Shown here: piece after piece, positions 39,349 to 49,491 of the stretch
Numbering within the stretch: position 1 is the first letter of the stretch
Layout: every line of letters begins with the position of its first letter
Assembly: GCA_903871855.1 (NCBI GenBank)
Contig: CAIQIK010000016.1
Coordinates: 1-64,000, forward strand
Direction of reading: 5' to 3'
DNA from: an uncultured Caldisericota bacterium
GTDB taxonomy: Bacteria > Caldisericota > Caldisericia > Cryosericales > Cryosericaceae
DNA: 64,000 nt
Made by a program: the position numbers and the translations under genes
Notes under the pieces: model-generated
What the model saw: only the letters and a program-made list of their open reading frames with translations
Told to the model about the DNA's origin: nothing
Database searches by the model: none

Positions 39349-40086
39349 CTATTGGACGGCTCCTTGCTTGGGCTTCTTCTTGACGTCAAGTCCTGACTCA
39401 TCGGCGTACTCATAGGTCTCGTATCTGAGGCAACACATCAGCTTGCCACAGACGCCCGTTATCTTGTTAGGGTTCAAACTCAGGTTCTGTACCCGGGCAC
39501 ACTTGAGACTGACCGGTTTGATCTCCTTGAGGAAGCAGTTACAGCATAGCTCGCGCCCACACATGCCCACCGTGGCAAAGAAACGGGTTTCATCGCGTGA
39601 GCCGATCTGCCACATTTGCACCTTGGCTCTCAGCGACCGTGACAAAGTGGACACGAGTGCCCGGAAGTCGACGCGGGTCTCGGCGGTGAAATAGAACACG
39701 TACTGCTTGCCCGAAAAAGAAAGCTCACAGTTCACGAGATGGATCGGAAGTCTGGTCGCCCGTACCTGCTCCTTGCACAGAAGTACCGCTGCGTCTTGTT
39801 TTCGCTGGTTCTCCTCAAGACGCTCAACATCAGTCGGAGCAAGCTTGCGGACATACTTGAGGCTACCGCCAGCCCGCTTCTTTCCTAATGCATCGTTCCT
39901 TGGATAACCAATGATGACGTGCATCAGCTCCTTATCACTGCCAATTGCCAGGACTCCGTCGCCAGGGAGCAACACAGCGCCATCGCTGACTTCGACAATG
40001 TACGACTGGTATGACTTGGCTGAGCGAGCGCTCAGATAACGTACCGGCGAGCAGCTCGCCGGCAACATATAGGTGGGATCATTCAT
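39349..40086 (-). CDS. PSP1-domain protein (RicT/YaaT-like)
   Basis: CGRELCCNCFLKEIKPVSLKCARVQNLSLNPNKITGVCGKLMCCLRYE. Confidence 0.9.
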   Translation of the reverse strand: MNDPTYMLPASCSPVRYLSARSAKSYQSYIVEVSDGAVLLPGDGVLAIGSDKELMHVIIGYPRNDALGKKRAGGSLKYVRKLAPTDVERLEENQRKQDAAVLLCKEQVRATRLPIHLVNCELSFSGKQYVFYFTAETRVDFRALVSTLSRSLRAKVQMWQIGSRDETRFFATVGMCGRELCCNCFLKEIKPVSLKCARVQNLSLNPNKITGVCGKLMCCLRYETYEYADESGLDVKKKPKQGAVQ

Positions 40087-41005
40087 GAGTGGTCATTCTC
40101 CTCAGCTCCAGTAAAGCGTTTGTCAGGACAAGTTCGGGGTTCACGTTCTGTTCTATATGCTTCAGACGTTCCCCCAGATGGTCCAGAAAGAGCCCGACCC
40201 TGGATTCGTCCAGCACGAAGTTCACACGGGCCAGTTCAGGTTCGGTAGAAAGTGATATGCTTGCTGCAGGGGGAGCTTTCCCCCTCGCCCGCAGAACGCT
40301 GTTCATGAAAAGTGCGATCGTCTGTAGACCCGCCGTTGCATTGTCCCGAAGACTGTTCTGACTGCTCATTCTGAGGAGACGACCGACGGTCTCGGAGAGA
40401 CTTACATTTGCCTTGGCGAATTCCAGAAGCACTTCGAGGCGAGCATCTTCTCCAGTTACGAACACCGCGTCCTGAAGATCTGAGATCACCTGAGTACTCC
40501 GCTCAACCTTCATGACCTGGACCCGCGACCGAATCGTGGCCAAGACGCGCCTGCTGTTCTGAGAGAGCAACAGGAAGACATTCCCTGGGACCGGTTCTTC
40601 GATGGTCTTGAGAACCCGGTCGGCTGCAACATCGGTGAAAAAGTCTACTCCGCGGAAAACGCTTACCTTCAGACAGCCCGACGCAGTCTTGACCGACGCA
40701 TACGAAATGAACTGGTCGACGGTATCTATTCTGAGAATGCCTGAATCTCCGAAAACTCTGATGTTTGCCGAACCCCCTGCGTCCACCTGTCGGCATGACG
40801 GGCACGTGTCACAGAATTCCCCGGGAGCATGATCTCCCCGGCAGTTGCCCGCCTTGGCAAGAGCGGCCGCCAACGCGAGCTTGGCGTCCTCATCCCTGCC
40901 CACGAGAAGATATGCGTGTCCCAGCCTGTGAGAAACAAGAGCGGCCTCGAAACATCGAGTAGCTGGACAGTCACCAACTGCGTCTGTCATCCGTTTCGCT
41001 GACAC
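40079..41005 (-). CDS. holB: DNA polymerase III delta' subunit-like (HolB)
   Basis: HAYLLVGRDEDAKLALAAAL, CDTCPSCRQVDAGGSANIRVF, adjacency to the PSP1 gene. Confidence 0.85.
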   Translation of the reverse strand: MSAKRMTDAVGDCPATRCFEAALVSHRLGHAYLLVGRDEDAKLALAAALAKAGNCRGDHAPGEFCDTCPSCRQVDAGGSANIRVFGDSGILRIDTVDQFISYASVKTASGCLKVSVFRGVDFFTDVAADRVLKTIEEPVPGNVFLLLSQNSRRVLATIRSRVQVMKVERSTQVISDLQDAVFVTGEDARLEVLLEFAKANVSLSETVGRLLRMSSQNSLRDNATAGLQTIALFMNSVLRARGKAPPAASISLSTEPELARVNFVLDESRVGLFLDHLGERLKHIEQNVNPELVLTNALLELRRMTTHE

Positions 41006-41144
41006 CGACTATGTCTCCCCCACCGTTCTTTCTGATTCTCTCACATTCGTCTCCACCAGTCTGCCCGCATCCACCAAGGACTGTCGACATCAAGTATACG
41101 CCACTCTCCGCCTGCGCAATGATGAACAAGTTTCGGGACATCAA

Positions 41145-41177
41145 CGAATAAACGGGCCGGCAGAACCCCGGCCCGTT
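41145..41177 (-). terminator. Rho-independent terminator of grpE-dnaK-dnaJ
   Basis: Perfect 10-bp stem AACGGGCCGG/CCGGCCCGTT, 7-nt loop, followed on minus strand by TTTATTC. Confidence 0.75.
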
Positions 41178-41198
41178 CCTGCATGCACTTCGACGTGA

Positions 41199-42302
41199 CT
41201 ACTTCTCAATATCGGCAAGCTGCTTGTAGAGCTTCCGCTGCTCAGCCGTCAGCGTCTTGGGGACACCTATCTCGATACGAACGATGTAGTCTCCCCGGCG
41301 TCGTTCTCCAACCGCCTGAGCTCCTTTGCCGCGAATCCGCACCTCGGCGCCATGCTGGCTCCCAGCTGGTATCGTCACGGTCTCCGTTCCACCTTCCACG
41401 AGAGGAACCGCGATCGTCGTTCCGAGCACTGCCTTGGCAGGAGACATCCGGACTGTGTGATACAGGGCACTCCCTTGCCGTTCAAACCGAGAATCGCGCT
41501 GAACGGTAATGAGGAGATAAAGGTCGCCGGATTGGCCGCCATGCTTTCCAGCATCTCCTTGTCCTGCGATACGCACCTTCATGCCAGTGTCGACTCCGGC
41601 AGGAATTGTCACCTCAATGGTCTTGTCGACCTTGGCAACGCCAGAGCCCTTGCAGGTCGGGCATGGCGACTCTATGACCCTGCCTTCGCCACGGCACGTG
41701 GGACAGACCCCTGCAGTAACGACGCGCCCGAAGATGGTATCTTGAACTTGACGAACCTCGCCCGTGCCACTACAGGTGGAGCACACCTTCGGGGATGTAC
41801 CCGAGGCCGCCCCGGTGCCGTGACAGGTTACACACGTATCGTACCGCCTGACCTGGATCTCTTCCTTAACACCGAAAACGGCTTGTTCCAGTGTAAGGGT
41901 CATGCTGACGCTCAGATCCCGTCCGCGTGGCGTCTCCTCGGCCTGTTGCCGACCAAATCCTCCCATGAAACTGCCAAAGAGGTCTCCAATGTCGAAACCC
42001 CCGAACGTCCCGCCGGAACCGCCGCCCTGAGGAGTCCACGCCTGGCCCGCACCGGGGAAACCAGCGGGACCAGCCTTACCATAGGTATCATACTGCTGTC
42101 GCTTCGCAGGATCACTAAGGGTATCATACACCTCATTGACGTCTGACATCTGCCTGGGTGCTTGGGGATCATCCTTGTGGAGGTCGGGATGATACTTCTT
42201 GACCAGTTCACGATAGGCCTTCTTGATGTCATCCTGGGAGGCCCCCCTGGACACTCCCATGACATCATAGTAGTCTCGATCAGTTGCCACGTCGACCTCC
42301 AC
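41199..42302 (-). CDS. dnaJ: Chaperone protein DnaJ
   Basis: J-domain DYYDVMGVSRGAS...HPDLH; four CxxCxGxG repeats. Confidence 0.96.
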   Translation of the reverse strand: MEVDVATDRDYYDVMGVSRGASQDDIKKAYRELVKKYHPDLHKDDPQAPRQMSDVNEVYDTLSDPAKRQQYDTYGKAGPAGFPGAGQAWTPQGGGSGGTFGGFDIGDLFGSFMGGFGRQQAEETPRGRDLSVSMTLTLEQAVFGVKEEIQVRRYDTCVTCHGTGAASGTSPKVCSTCSGTGEVRQVQDTIFGRVVTAGVCPTCRGEGRVIESPCPTCKGSGVAKVDKTIEVTIPAGVDTGMKVRIAGQGDAGKHGGQSGDLYLLITVQRDSRFERQGSALYHTVRMSPAKAVLGTTIAVPLVEGGTETVTIPAGSQHGAEVRIRGKGAQAVGERRRGDYIVRIEIGVPKTLTAEQRKLYKQLADIEK

Positions 42303-42335
42303 TCAGGAATTGGCGCTTGACTTGAATTGCCGTTC

Positions 42336-44198
42336 TTATTGCTTCGGAGTCCCTTGACCCTCGACGGTTTCTCCGTCCTGTGGAGGCTGCTGAGCCTCCG
42401 TTTGATTCTCCTGAGCAGCTGCAGGTCCTTGCTGGCCAGTCTGATGCTGCAAGTCCTCAGTAACCTTTGAGAACGCAGTGTTCACTTCGTCGATCTTTGC
42501 TTCGATGTCGGAAGTCTTGTTGTTACGTACCAGGTCCTCGAGTTCAGTGAGCTTCTTCTCCGCCTCTGCCTTGACGTCGGGAGAGATCTTCGCCGCGTTC
42601 TCTGTCAGCGTCTTGCGTCCGCTGAACACAACCTGATCCGCACGGTTCTTGAGCTCGACCTCTTCCTTGACTCTCTTGTCCTGATCCGCGAACTGTTCTG
42701 CTTCGCGCTTCATGCGCTCGATCTCGTCATCCTTGAGCTTCGTCGCATTCTCAATGGTAATGTGTTGTTCCTTGCCAGTCGCCTTATCCTTGGCAGTGAC
42801 GTGAACGATACCATTTGCATCGATATCATAGCTCACCTCAATCTGGGGTTCGCCGCGGCGGGCGGGGGCAATGCCGTCGAGGATGAAGCGTCCCAGCGAT
42901 ATGTTGTCTTTTGCCATCGGGCGCTCGCCCTGCAGGACATGGATCTCGACCTGCGTCTGATTGTCGCTCGCCGTTGTGAAGGTCTGGGTTTTGGAGATAG
43001 GCACGGCGGTATTGCGCTTGATCATCTCCGTGACAACGCCACCGAGCGTCTCAATGCCAAGCGTGAGGGGGGTTACGTCAACCAGGACCATCCCACTCTT
43101 GACCTCGCCACCCATGATTCCACCCTGAATCGCAGCACCCATGGCAACGCACTCCATAGGATCGACGCCACGCTCGGGAGTCTTGCCGAAGTAGCTCTCG
43201 ACGAATTTCTGAACGATCGGCATCCTGGTCGGGCCGCCGACAAGGATGATGTTGTCGATCTGCTGTGGGGTAAGACCCGCATCCGCAACAGCGCGGTTGA
43301 CGGGCTCGCGACACCGGTCGATAATGGGCTGGACCAGAGATTCGAGCTTGGCACGCGTAATGGGCATGACCAAGTGCTTTGGACCGCTCGCATCTGCCGT
43401 GATGAAGGGCAAGTTGATGGTCGTCTCGAATGTTGTCGAGAGTTCAACCTTGGCCTTTTCCACGCCTTCACGAAGGCGCTGCATTGCCATCTTGTCGACA
43501 CGCAGATCGATCCCGTTCTGACTGCGGAAGTCTTCCGCGACGAAGTCCAGCAGAGCATTGTCCATGTCCGTTCCGCCAAGCTGTGTATCACCTGATGTCG
43601 ACTTCACGGTGAAAACGTTTCCTCCGAATTCCATGATCGTCACGTCCAGCGTGCCACCACCAAGGTCGAAAACCAGGATCTTGTGCTCACCCTCCGTCTT
43701 GTCGAGTCCATAGGCAAATGCTGCGGCGGTCGGCTCATTGATGAGACGGACGACCTCCAGCCCGGCGATTTCACCTGCATCCTTGGTCGCCTGCCGCTGA
43801 GCGTCGTTGAAGTATGCCGGCACGGTAATGACAGCCTTCGAGACCTTCTGTCCCAGGAAAGCCTCCGCGTCATTCTTGATCTTGCGAAGGATAAATCCAC
43901 TGATCTGCTGGGGCGTGTACGTCTTGCCATACATAGTGACCGTGTAGTCGGTCCCCATCTTTCGCTTGATGGCCTGAACCGTCGTCTCGGGGTTCAGGGC
44001 TGCCTGACGGCGCGCCGGTTCTCCAACCAGCACCTGTCCATCTTTGGTAAACGCGACATATGACGGAACAGCCTTCCCTCCGATGCTGACGCCTTCCGCT
44101 GCCGGCACGATTGTCGGCTTGCCGCCGACCATGACAGCTGCTGCAGAATTCGAGGTTCCAAGATCAATACCAATAATCTTCTCTTCCATATTCGACAA
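42336..44198 (-). CDS. dnaK: Chaperone protein DnaK
   Basis: [49 protein letters not shown]. Confidence 0.98.
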   Translation of the reverse strand: MSNMEEKIIGIDLGTSNSAAAVMVGGKPTIVPAAEGVSIGGKAVPSYVAFTKDGQVLVGEPARRQAALNPETTVQAIKRKMGTDYTVTMYGKTYTPQQISGFILRKIKNDAEAFLGQKVSKAVITVPAYFNDAQRQATKDAGEIAGLEVVRLINEPTAAAFAYGLDKTEGEHKILVFDLGGGTLDVTIMEFGGNVFTVKSTSGDTQLGGTDMDNALLDFVAEDFRSQNGIDLRVDKMAMQRLREGVEKAKVELSTTFETTINLPFITADASGPKHLVMPITRAKLESLVQPIIDRCREPVNRAVADAGLTPQQIDNIILVGGPTRMPIVQKFVESYFGKTPERGVDPMECVAMGAAIQGGIMGGEVKSGMVLVDVTPLTLGIETLGGVVTEMIKRNTAVPISKTQTFTTASDNQTQVEIHVLQGERPMAKDNISLGRFILDGIAPARRGEPQIEVSYDIDANGIVHVTAKDKATGKEQHITIENATKLKDDEIERMKREAEQFADQDKRVKEEVELKNRADQVVFSGRKTLTENAAKISPDVKAEAEKKLTELEDLVRNNKTSDIEAKIDEVNTAFSKVTEDLQHQTGQQGPAAAQENQTEAQQPPQDGETVEGQGTPKQ

Positions 44199-44232
44199 AC
44201 CTCCTTAGTTGGAATAATTGCCAATAACCTTG

Positions 44233-44898
44233 TCAGTCTTCGCCATCGTCATTGCTTTCGGCGGTCACCGGCGGCTCCGAAGCGACGTCCACCATCGCCG
44301 GCCGCAGCAACATTTCTCCTAGCTTGTAGCCATCACGCAGGACTCTTACCACGGTATTCGCCGGCGCACCAGAGTCTGCAACGACACGGGCGATTTCGCA
44401 CGTTGCTGAATCATAGGCGCTGCCCTCCAGCCCCTCCAGCTTGTGAACTCCATTCCTCGCGAGAAACTGGTTCAGCTGTCCGAGAACGGCCTGAGAACCT
44501 ACAAGGAGGCTCGACTCATCCCGCGTCCCTTCGCCATGCTTCACGAGCTGATCAAAACTGTCGACCACTGCAAGCAGATCGCGAAACAAGGACAGCTTGG
44601 TCCTGGCTTCGAAGGAGCTCTTGTCACGCTGAAGCGTCGCCTGTTCGCGGATGCGTAGCATCTGCTCCTCGTGAACAGCACTCTTGAGACGGTCCACTTC
44701 GTTGTTGAGACGTTCACGCTCCTGCTGCAACTCCCGTATTCGGGATCCAGGCATTCTCAATGGCTCCCCTCCATCTTCGTCGTCATGGCCGGGAGCCAGG
44801 TCCAGGGGCACCCCGGGACTCGACTGACTACGTTCCGGCTCATCCTTTTCCATACCTCGGTCCTCACCAGCCACATACCGCCTGCTTTGGTTCATCAT
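44233..44898 (-). CDS. grpE: Nucleotide exchange factor GrpE
   Basis: Coiled-coil N-terminus; LFRDLLAVVDSFDQLV; C-terminal VVRVLRDGYKLGEMLLRPAMVDV. Confidence 0.94.
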   Translation of the reverse strand: MMNQSRRYVAGEDRGMEKDEPERSQSSPGVPLDLAPGHDDEDGGEPLRMPGSRIRELQQERERLNNEVDRLKSAVHEEQMLRIREQATLQRDKSSFEARTKLSLFRDLLAVVDSFDQLVKHGEGTRDESSLLVGSQAVLGQLNQFLARNGVHKLEGLEGSAYDSATCEIARVVADSGAPANTVVRVLRDGYKLGEMLLRPAMVDVASEPPVTAESNDDGED

Positions 44899-44960
44899 GT
44901 GTAGGCTCTCCGGTTAATTCACGCCATATAGGCTGCATTCAGCCTTGATCTCTCTGGATG

Positions 44961-44987
44961 TTAGCACTCTCAGTACAGGACTGCTAA
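44961..44987. promoter_or_regulatory. CIRCE operator (HrcA binding site)
   Basis: TTAGCACTC-N9-GACTGCTAA; matches TTAGCACTC-N9-GAGTGCTAA with one mismatch. Confidence 0.93.
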
Positions 44988-44997
44988 TGATGTGACA

Positions 44998-45025
44998 ATT
45001 GTAGTGCAAAGCATACTGGTGTCAA
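44998..45025 (-). promoter_or_regulatory. grpE operon promoter TTGACA-N16-TACAAT
   Basis: Consensus hexamers immediately upstream of CIRCE on the minus strand. Confidence 0.85.
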
Positions 45026-45046
45026 GCGCTCAGCTACCACAAACCG

Positions 45047-45074
45047 TTGATTTCTGGCGCAGTAACGCGATAAT
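45047..45074 (+). promoter_or_regulatory. deoC promoter TTGATT-N16-GATAAT
   Basis: Hexamers 31 nt upstream of deoC ATG, divergent from the grpE promoter. Confidence 0.65.
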
Positions 45075-45104
45075 ATGAGTGATTCCAATATTCGGAGGCA
45101 ATCA

Positions 45105-45779
45105 ATGTACACCGATCAGATTACGAGAAAGGAGCTCGCCAGCTTCATGGATCACACTCTCCTCAGGCCCGAGGCAACCTGCGCCGACATCGAGCGACTG
45201 TGCGCCGAGGCCGTGCAGCTCGGAACGGTGGCCGTATGTGTCAACTCATCAATGGTCGAAACCGCTTCTGCTGTCCTGAATGGGTCTGGCGTGCGCGTGG
45301 CGTCTGTCGTGGGTTTTCCACTTGGCGCAGCTCTGTCGGCGGCCAAGGCACGGGAGACTGAGTTGGCCGTCCGACACGGAGCATCGGAAATCGACACGGT
45401 CATCCAGATCGGATGGCTCAAGGAGAAGAATTACCGCGGAGTTGCACAAGACATTGCAGCGGTTGTTGAATCGGCCGGAGACGCTCTCGTAAAAGTCATT
45501 ATCGAAGCATGCCTCCTTACCGACGAGGAAAAACGGGTAGTATGTGCCATCGCCGTATCGGCGGGAGCGGGGTTTGTTAAAACGAGTACCGGCTTCAGCA
45601 AGGCAGGGGCTACGGAAGGCGATGTCCGGCTGATGCGCGAGGTCGTGGGCCCTCTCGTCGGCGTGAAAGCTGCAGGAGGTATCCGCGATCTTCACAGTGC
45701 CGTCGCTATGCTCAATGCAGGCGCAACCCGCCTCGGGGTATCCGCATCTGCCGCCATTCTTGCGGAGGCACAGCAGTAG
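45105..45779 (+). CDS. deoC: Deoxyribose-phosphate aldolase
   Basis: MDHTLLRPEAT, VCVNSSMV, VKVIIEACLLTDEEK, FVKTSTGFSKAGAT, VKAAGGIRD; SD GGAGG before ATG at 45105. Confidence 0.95.
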   Translation: MYTDQITRKELASFMDHTLLRPEATCADIERLCAEAVQLGTVAVCVNSSMVETASAVLNGSGVRVASVVGFPLGAALSAAKARETELAVRHGASEIDTVIQIGWLKEKNYRGVAQDIAAVVESAGDALVKVIIEACLLTDEEKRVVCAIAVSAGAGFVKTSTGFSKAGATEGDVRLMREVVGPLVGVKAAGGIRDLHSAVAMLNAGATRLGVSASAAILAEAQQ

Positions 45780-45785
45780 CACTCG

Positions 45786-46568
45786 ATGGTCTATCATTGG
45801 ACACTCGCCTCCATTCTCCATGCTTCCAGGGTAGGAGAAAAGGATAAACGCCTGGTCCTCTTTTCCAGAGAGCTGGGCAAAGTGACCGCTGTTGCTCGAA
45901 GCACAGCAGTCCCGGACGCGAAGTGGTCAACCTCATTCGAACCGTTCTCGCTCCTCTACCTCCGACTATACGACCGTTCCCGCTTCCTGACTGTGGTCAG
46001 TTCAGAGGAACGCGTGGTCTACACCGGCGTTCTATCGTCTCTATCGAGATCGCTGAAAGGTATGGCAATGAACCAGCTGGCAGAATGCGTTCTTGAGCCA
46101 TCCTTAGAGGAGCCGAGCTTGTTTGCCGCCTACGTTACAGCTCTGTCGAGGCTCAACATTGCGGCGAATGCAGCCGAGGAAGACAGAGCCTTCTTGCAGT
46201 TCACTCTCGATGTCCTCACCGAACTCGGTTTCGGTGTCAGCTCTCTGCATTGTGAACGGTGTGGGGCTGCACTGGACAAAAATGTGCGCTTCTCCATGAG
46301 AGACAATGTCTTCCATTGCCTATCCTGTGCGACAGCCGAAACGGACGTAGCCCTCTCTCCCGAACTTGTCAGTTTCCTTCGGACCGGAGAAGGCAGCATC
46401 GATGCACGCCGTACGCTCACGGGTATCGCACTGACGCTGCGGCTGCTGAGGTCTGCCGCGGGTAAACTGGCTATCACACAAGCCTTCGAGCGATTCGCGC
46501 AGAACGCTGCTACACTGTTTCACACCGAAGCAAGAGAAGAACCCAAGGAGTCATGCAATGAACTTTGA
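45786..46568 (+). CDS. recO: DNA repair protein RecO
   Basis: LFSRELGKVTAVARSTAVPDAKWSTSFEPFSLLYLRLYDR; zinc motif CERCGAAL...CLSC. Confidence 0.9.
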   Translation: MVYHWTLASILHASRVGEKDKRLVLFSRELGKVTAVARSTAVPDAKWSTSFEPFSLLYLRLYDRSRFLTVVSSEERVVYTGVLSSLSRSLKGMAMNQLAECVLEPSLEEPSLFAAYVTALSRLNIAANAAEEDRAFLQFTLDVLTELGFGVSSLHCERCGAALDKNVRFSMRDNVFHCLSCATAETDVALSPELVSFLRTGEGSIDARRTLTGIALTLRLLRSAAGKLAITQAFERFAQNAATLFHTEAREEPKESCNEL

Positions 46569-47406
46569 AGAAATGGTTTCCAAACTGGAGCACTTCTGGG
46601 AAGGCGAAGGTTGCACGCGCCTGTTTCCATATGATCAGGAAGTAGGGGCAGGTACACTGAGCCCATACACATTCCTCCGAGTGTTGGGGCGCAAACCTTG
46701 GAAAGCCGTCTACGTACAACCGTCGCGACGTCCAGCAGACGGTCGGTACGGCGAGAACCCCAACCGTCTCTATATGCATCACCAGTTGCAGGTTATCGTC
46801 AAGCCTCCCACCACCGATATCCAGGACACATACCTGCGAAGCTTCACCCTGCTGGGCCTCAAACCGGCCGAACACGACATCCGGTTTGTCGAGGATAACT
46901 GGGAGACGCCGGTACTCGGGGCTGCGGGCGTCGGCTGGGAAGTCTGGCTCGACGGCATGGAAGTAACGCAGTTCACGTACTTCCAGCAAGCAGGCGGCCA
47001 GGAAGTCCCCGTTGTGGCAGTCGAGATAACGTATGGTCTCGAACGGCTTGCCATGTTCGTTCAGGAGAAGGAAAACGTCTACGAACTGGAATGGCATGAT
47101 GGCGTCACCTATGGAGACCTGCGACAGCAGGTCGAGCGGGAGAACAGTATCTACTCCTTTGAGCAGGCTGACGTCGAGGCGCTTGTCACAATGTTCGACC
47201 TTTGTGAAAAGGAGTCCCAACGCATGATCGACAAGAAACTCATCACTCCTGCCTACGAGTATCTCCTCAAATGCTCACATACGTTCAACATCCTTGACGC
47301 CCGTGGCACCGTCGGGGTTTCTCAACGTATGGCCTACCTTGCCCGCGTACGCCGCCTCGCATATGGCTGCGCGAACCTCTATCTAGAGAACGAGAACCAT
47401 GAGTGA
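46558..47406 (+). CDS. glyQ: Glycyl-tRNA synthetase alpha subunit
   Basis: FWEGEGCTRLFPYDQEVGAGTLSPYTFLRVLGRKPWKAVYVQPSRRPADGRYGENPNR. Confidence 0.98.
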   Translation: MNFEEMVSKLEHFWEGEGCTRLFPYDQEVGAGTLSPYTFLRVLGRKPWKAVYVQPSRRPADGRYGENPNRLYMHHQLQVIVKPPTTDIQDTYLRSFTLLGLKPAEHDIRFVEDNWETPVLGAAGVGWEVWLDGMEVTQFTYFQQAGGQEVPVVAVEITYGLERLAMFVQEKENVYELEWHDGVTYGDLRQQVERENSIYSFEQADVEALVTMFDLCEKESQRMIDKKLITPAYEYLLKCSHTFNILDARGTVGVSQRMAYLARVRRLAYGCANLYLENENHE

Positions 47407-49474
47407 TCTGCTGATCGAAATCTTGACCGAGGAACTTCCGGCACGCTTCGTGGACAACGCTCAGACGCAACTTGTCGAGCATGTCACAGCACATCTCGAC
47501 GAGTTCTTCATCGGACATGGAGATGTGCACGGCTTCTCCACGCCACGGCGACTTGTCGTCCTGGCTCAGAACATCAAGGAGCAGACGGATGCCCGTACAA
47601 TCGAAGTAAAAGGGCCAGCCAAAGCGTCGGGCTACGACGCTCAGGGAAATCCAACACCGGCTCTGCTCGGCTTCTGCAGAGGACAGGGCGTAGATCCTGC
47701 CGACACTTATGTCGTGGACGTCGCTGGCAAGTCATACGTCTTCGCCCGGAAAACGGTTCCGGGGCAGAAGTCCTCTGAGCTCATCGAGGCCTTTCTCCCT
47801 CGCCTGCCCCACGAAGTCACGTTCCCCAAGATGATGCACTGGGAGGAGACCGGGTTCCAGTTTGCGCGCCCCATTCGTGGATTGCTTGCGCTGCTTGGCA
47901 CCGAAGTCCTTCACTGGAAAGTAGCTGGAGTAATGAGCTCGAACACGACGTTCGGCCTCCGCGTCGGCAAGCCGAAGTCCATTACAGTCACGTCACCGGA
48001 CGACTATATGCGACGGCTGCGTGAAGCATTTGTCATCGTGGACCCCGCCGAACGTCGCCGTCTGATCGAACGACAGGCAGACAAACTGTTGAAGCCTCTT
48101 GGCTTCAAGCTCGGAGACACTATGAGCGACCTGCTGGACGAGGTTGTGAACCTCGTCGAATACCCGTCGGTCTTCCTGGGCGACCTTCCGAAGACAGCTA
48201 CCGAGCTCCCTGAAAGCGTCGTCCGTTCTGTGCTCCAGCAACAGATGCATTCCTTCCTGGTGTACGACCAGAACGGGAACGTCGTTCCACATTTCCTGAG
48301 TGTGCGCAACGGCCTTACCGACTTCATCGACATCGTGCGACGAGGCAACGAGAGTGTCGCCAATGCCCGTCTTCTGGATGCAGCCTTTTTCATCCAGGAA
48401 GACATGCGTGAGTCTCTGGAAGCATATGTTGGTCGACTGGATACTCTGATTTTCATGGATAAACTCGGCACCATGGCTGCCAAGACCCTACGGCTCGAGC
48501 GACTGGCCGCCGGCGCGACCGCGTACGCTCTCGTGACGCCGGAAGAGGAGGCAACTCTCGTCTCTGCAGCCCACCTCTCCAAAGCAGATCTTGCTACCAG
48601 CATGGTGAAGGAGTATACGTCGCTCCAAGGGGAAATCGGCAGCGTCTATCTCTCGCGTGCCGGCGGTTCACCGGACATTGTGTTCGCCATTCGTGAGCAG
48701 TATCTGCCTCGATCTCCTTTGGAAGACATTCCAGCAACGAGGGCTGGTCGATTGCTCGGAGTCATCGACAAGGTCGACACGCTCACCGGGATCCTTGGTA
48801 CCGGCTTCAACCCTTCCGGGTCGGAAGACCCTTACGGCCTCCGGCGTGCTGGCAACGGCATCGTCCGCACGATTGTCGAGTCACGTGAGTCTGTGGACCT
48901 GGAGGCGCTTGTGAGGAAAGCGATCGAGGCGCATCAGACCACTGGATCCCTGCCACATCCTGAAGACCTGCAGCAGAGAGTCATGGACTACCTGAAAGGA
49001 CGCATCGTCCAGTATTTCAAGGAGAAACAGCTGATCAGGGAATACGCCGCACTCGAATTCCTCCCCCTTGTCGAACTGGCTACCATTCCCGAACGCATGC
49101 AGGCGCTGCATGAAGCGGCCGGTGACGCCAACCTCGTGACTCTTGCAGACAGCCATCGCAGGATACAGAACATCACCAAAGGGCTTCCCACTGCGACGAG
49201 CCTGCCTGCAGACCTGCTGTTGACGGACCCCGAGGAACTTGCGCTCAGACAGGCGGCCGAGGCTGCTGCACCGCGTATTCGCCAGTTCCTGACAGTACGT
49301 AAGTATGCTGAGGCGATCCGCACGTGTGAGGAACTCGCTGTTCCTGTCACAGCTTTCTTTGACCGCATCCTCGTGATGGCCGCCGACGAACGCGTGCGAA
49401 GCGCACGCCTATTGCTTTTGTGCTACCTGAAGTATATACTTGGGCTTGTTTGCGATTATTCCAAGCTAACCTAG
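47399..49474 (+). CDS. glyS: Glycyl-tRNA synthetase beta subunit
   Basis: LLIEILTEELPARFVD, FPKMMHWEETGFQFARPIRGLLAL, SEDPYGLRRAGNGIVR. Confidence 0.97.
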   Translation: MSDLLIEILTEELPARFVDNAQTQLVEHVTAHLDEFFIGHGDVHGFSTPRRLVVLAQNIKEQTDARTIEVKGPAKASGYDAQGNPTPALLGFCRGQGVDPADTYVVDVAGKSYVFARKTVPGQKSSELIEAFLPRLPHEVTFPKMMHWEETGFQFARPIRGLLALLGTEVLHWKVAGVMSSNTTFGLRVGKPKSITVTSPDDYMRRLREAFVIVDPAERRRLIERQADKLLKPLGFKLGDTMSDLLDEVVNLVEYPSVFLGDLPKTATELPESVVRSVLQQQMHSFLVYDQNGNVVPHFLSVRNGLTDFIDIVRRGNESVANARLLDAAFFIQEDMRESLEAYVGRLDTLIFMDKLGTMAAKTLRLERLAAGATAYALVTPEEEATLVSAAHLSKADLATSMVKEYTSLQGEIGSVYLSRAGGSPDIVFAIREQYLPRSPLEDIPATRAGRLLGVIDKVDTLTGILGTGFNPSGSEDPYGLRRAGNGIVRTIVESRESVDLEALVRKAIEAHQTTGSLPHPEDLQQRVMDYLKGRIVQYFKEKQLIREYAALEFLPLVELATIPERMQALHEAAGDANLVTLADSHRRIQNITKGLPTATSLPADLLLTDPEELALRQAAEAAAPRIRQFLTVRKYAEAIRTCEELAVPVTAFFDRILVMAADERVRSARLLLLCYLKYILGLVCDYSKLT

Positions 49475-49491
49475 GCGTGACAGGAGGAACC

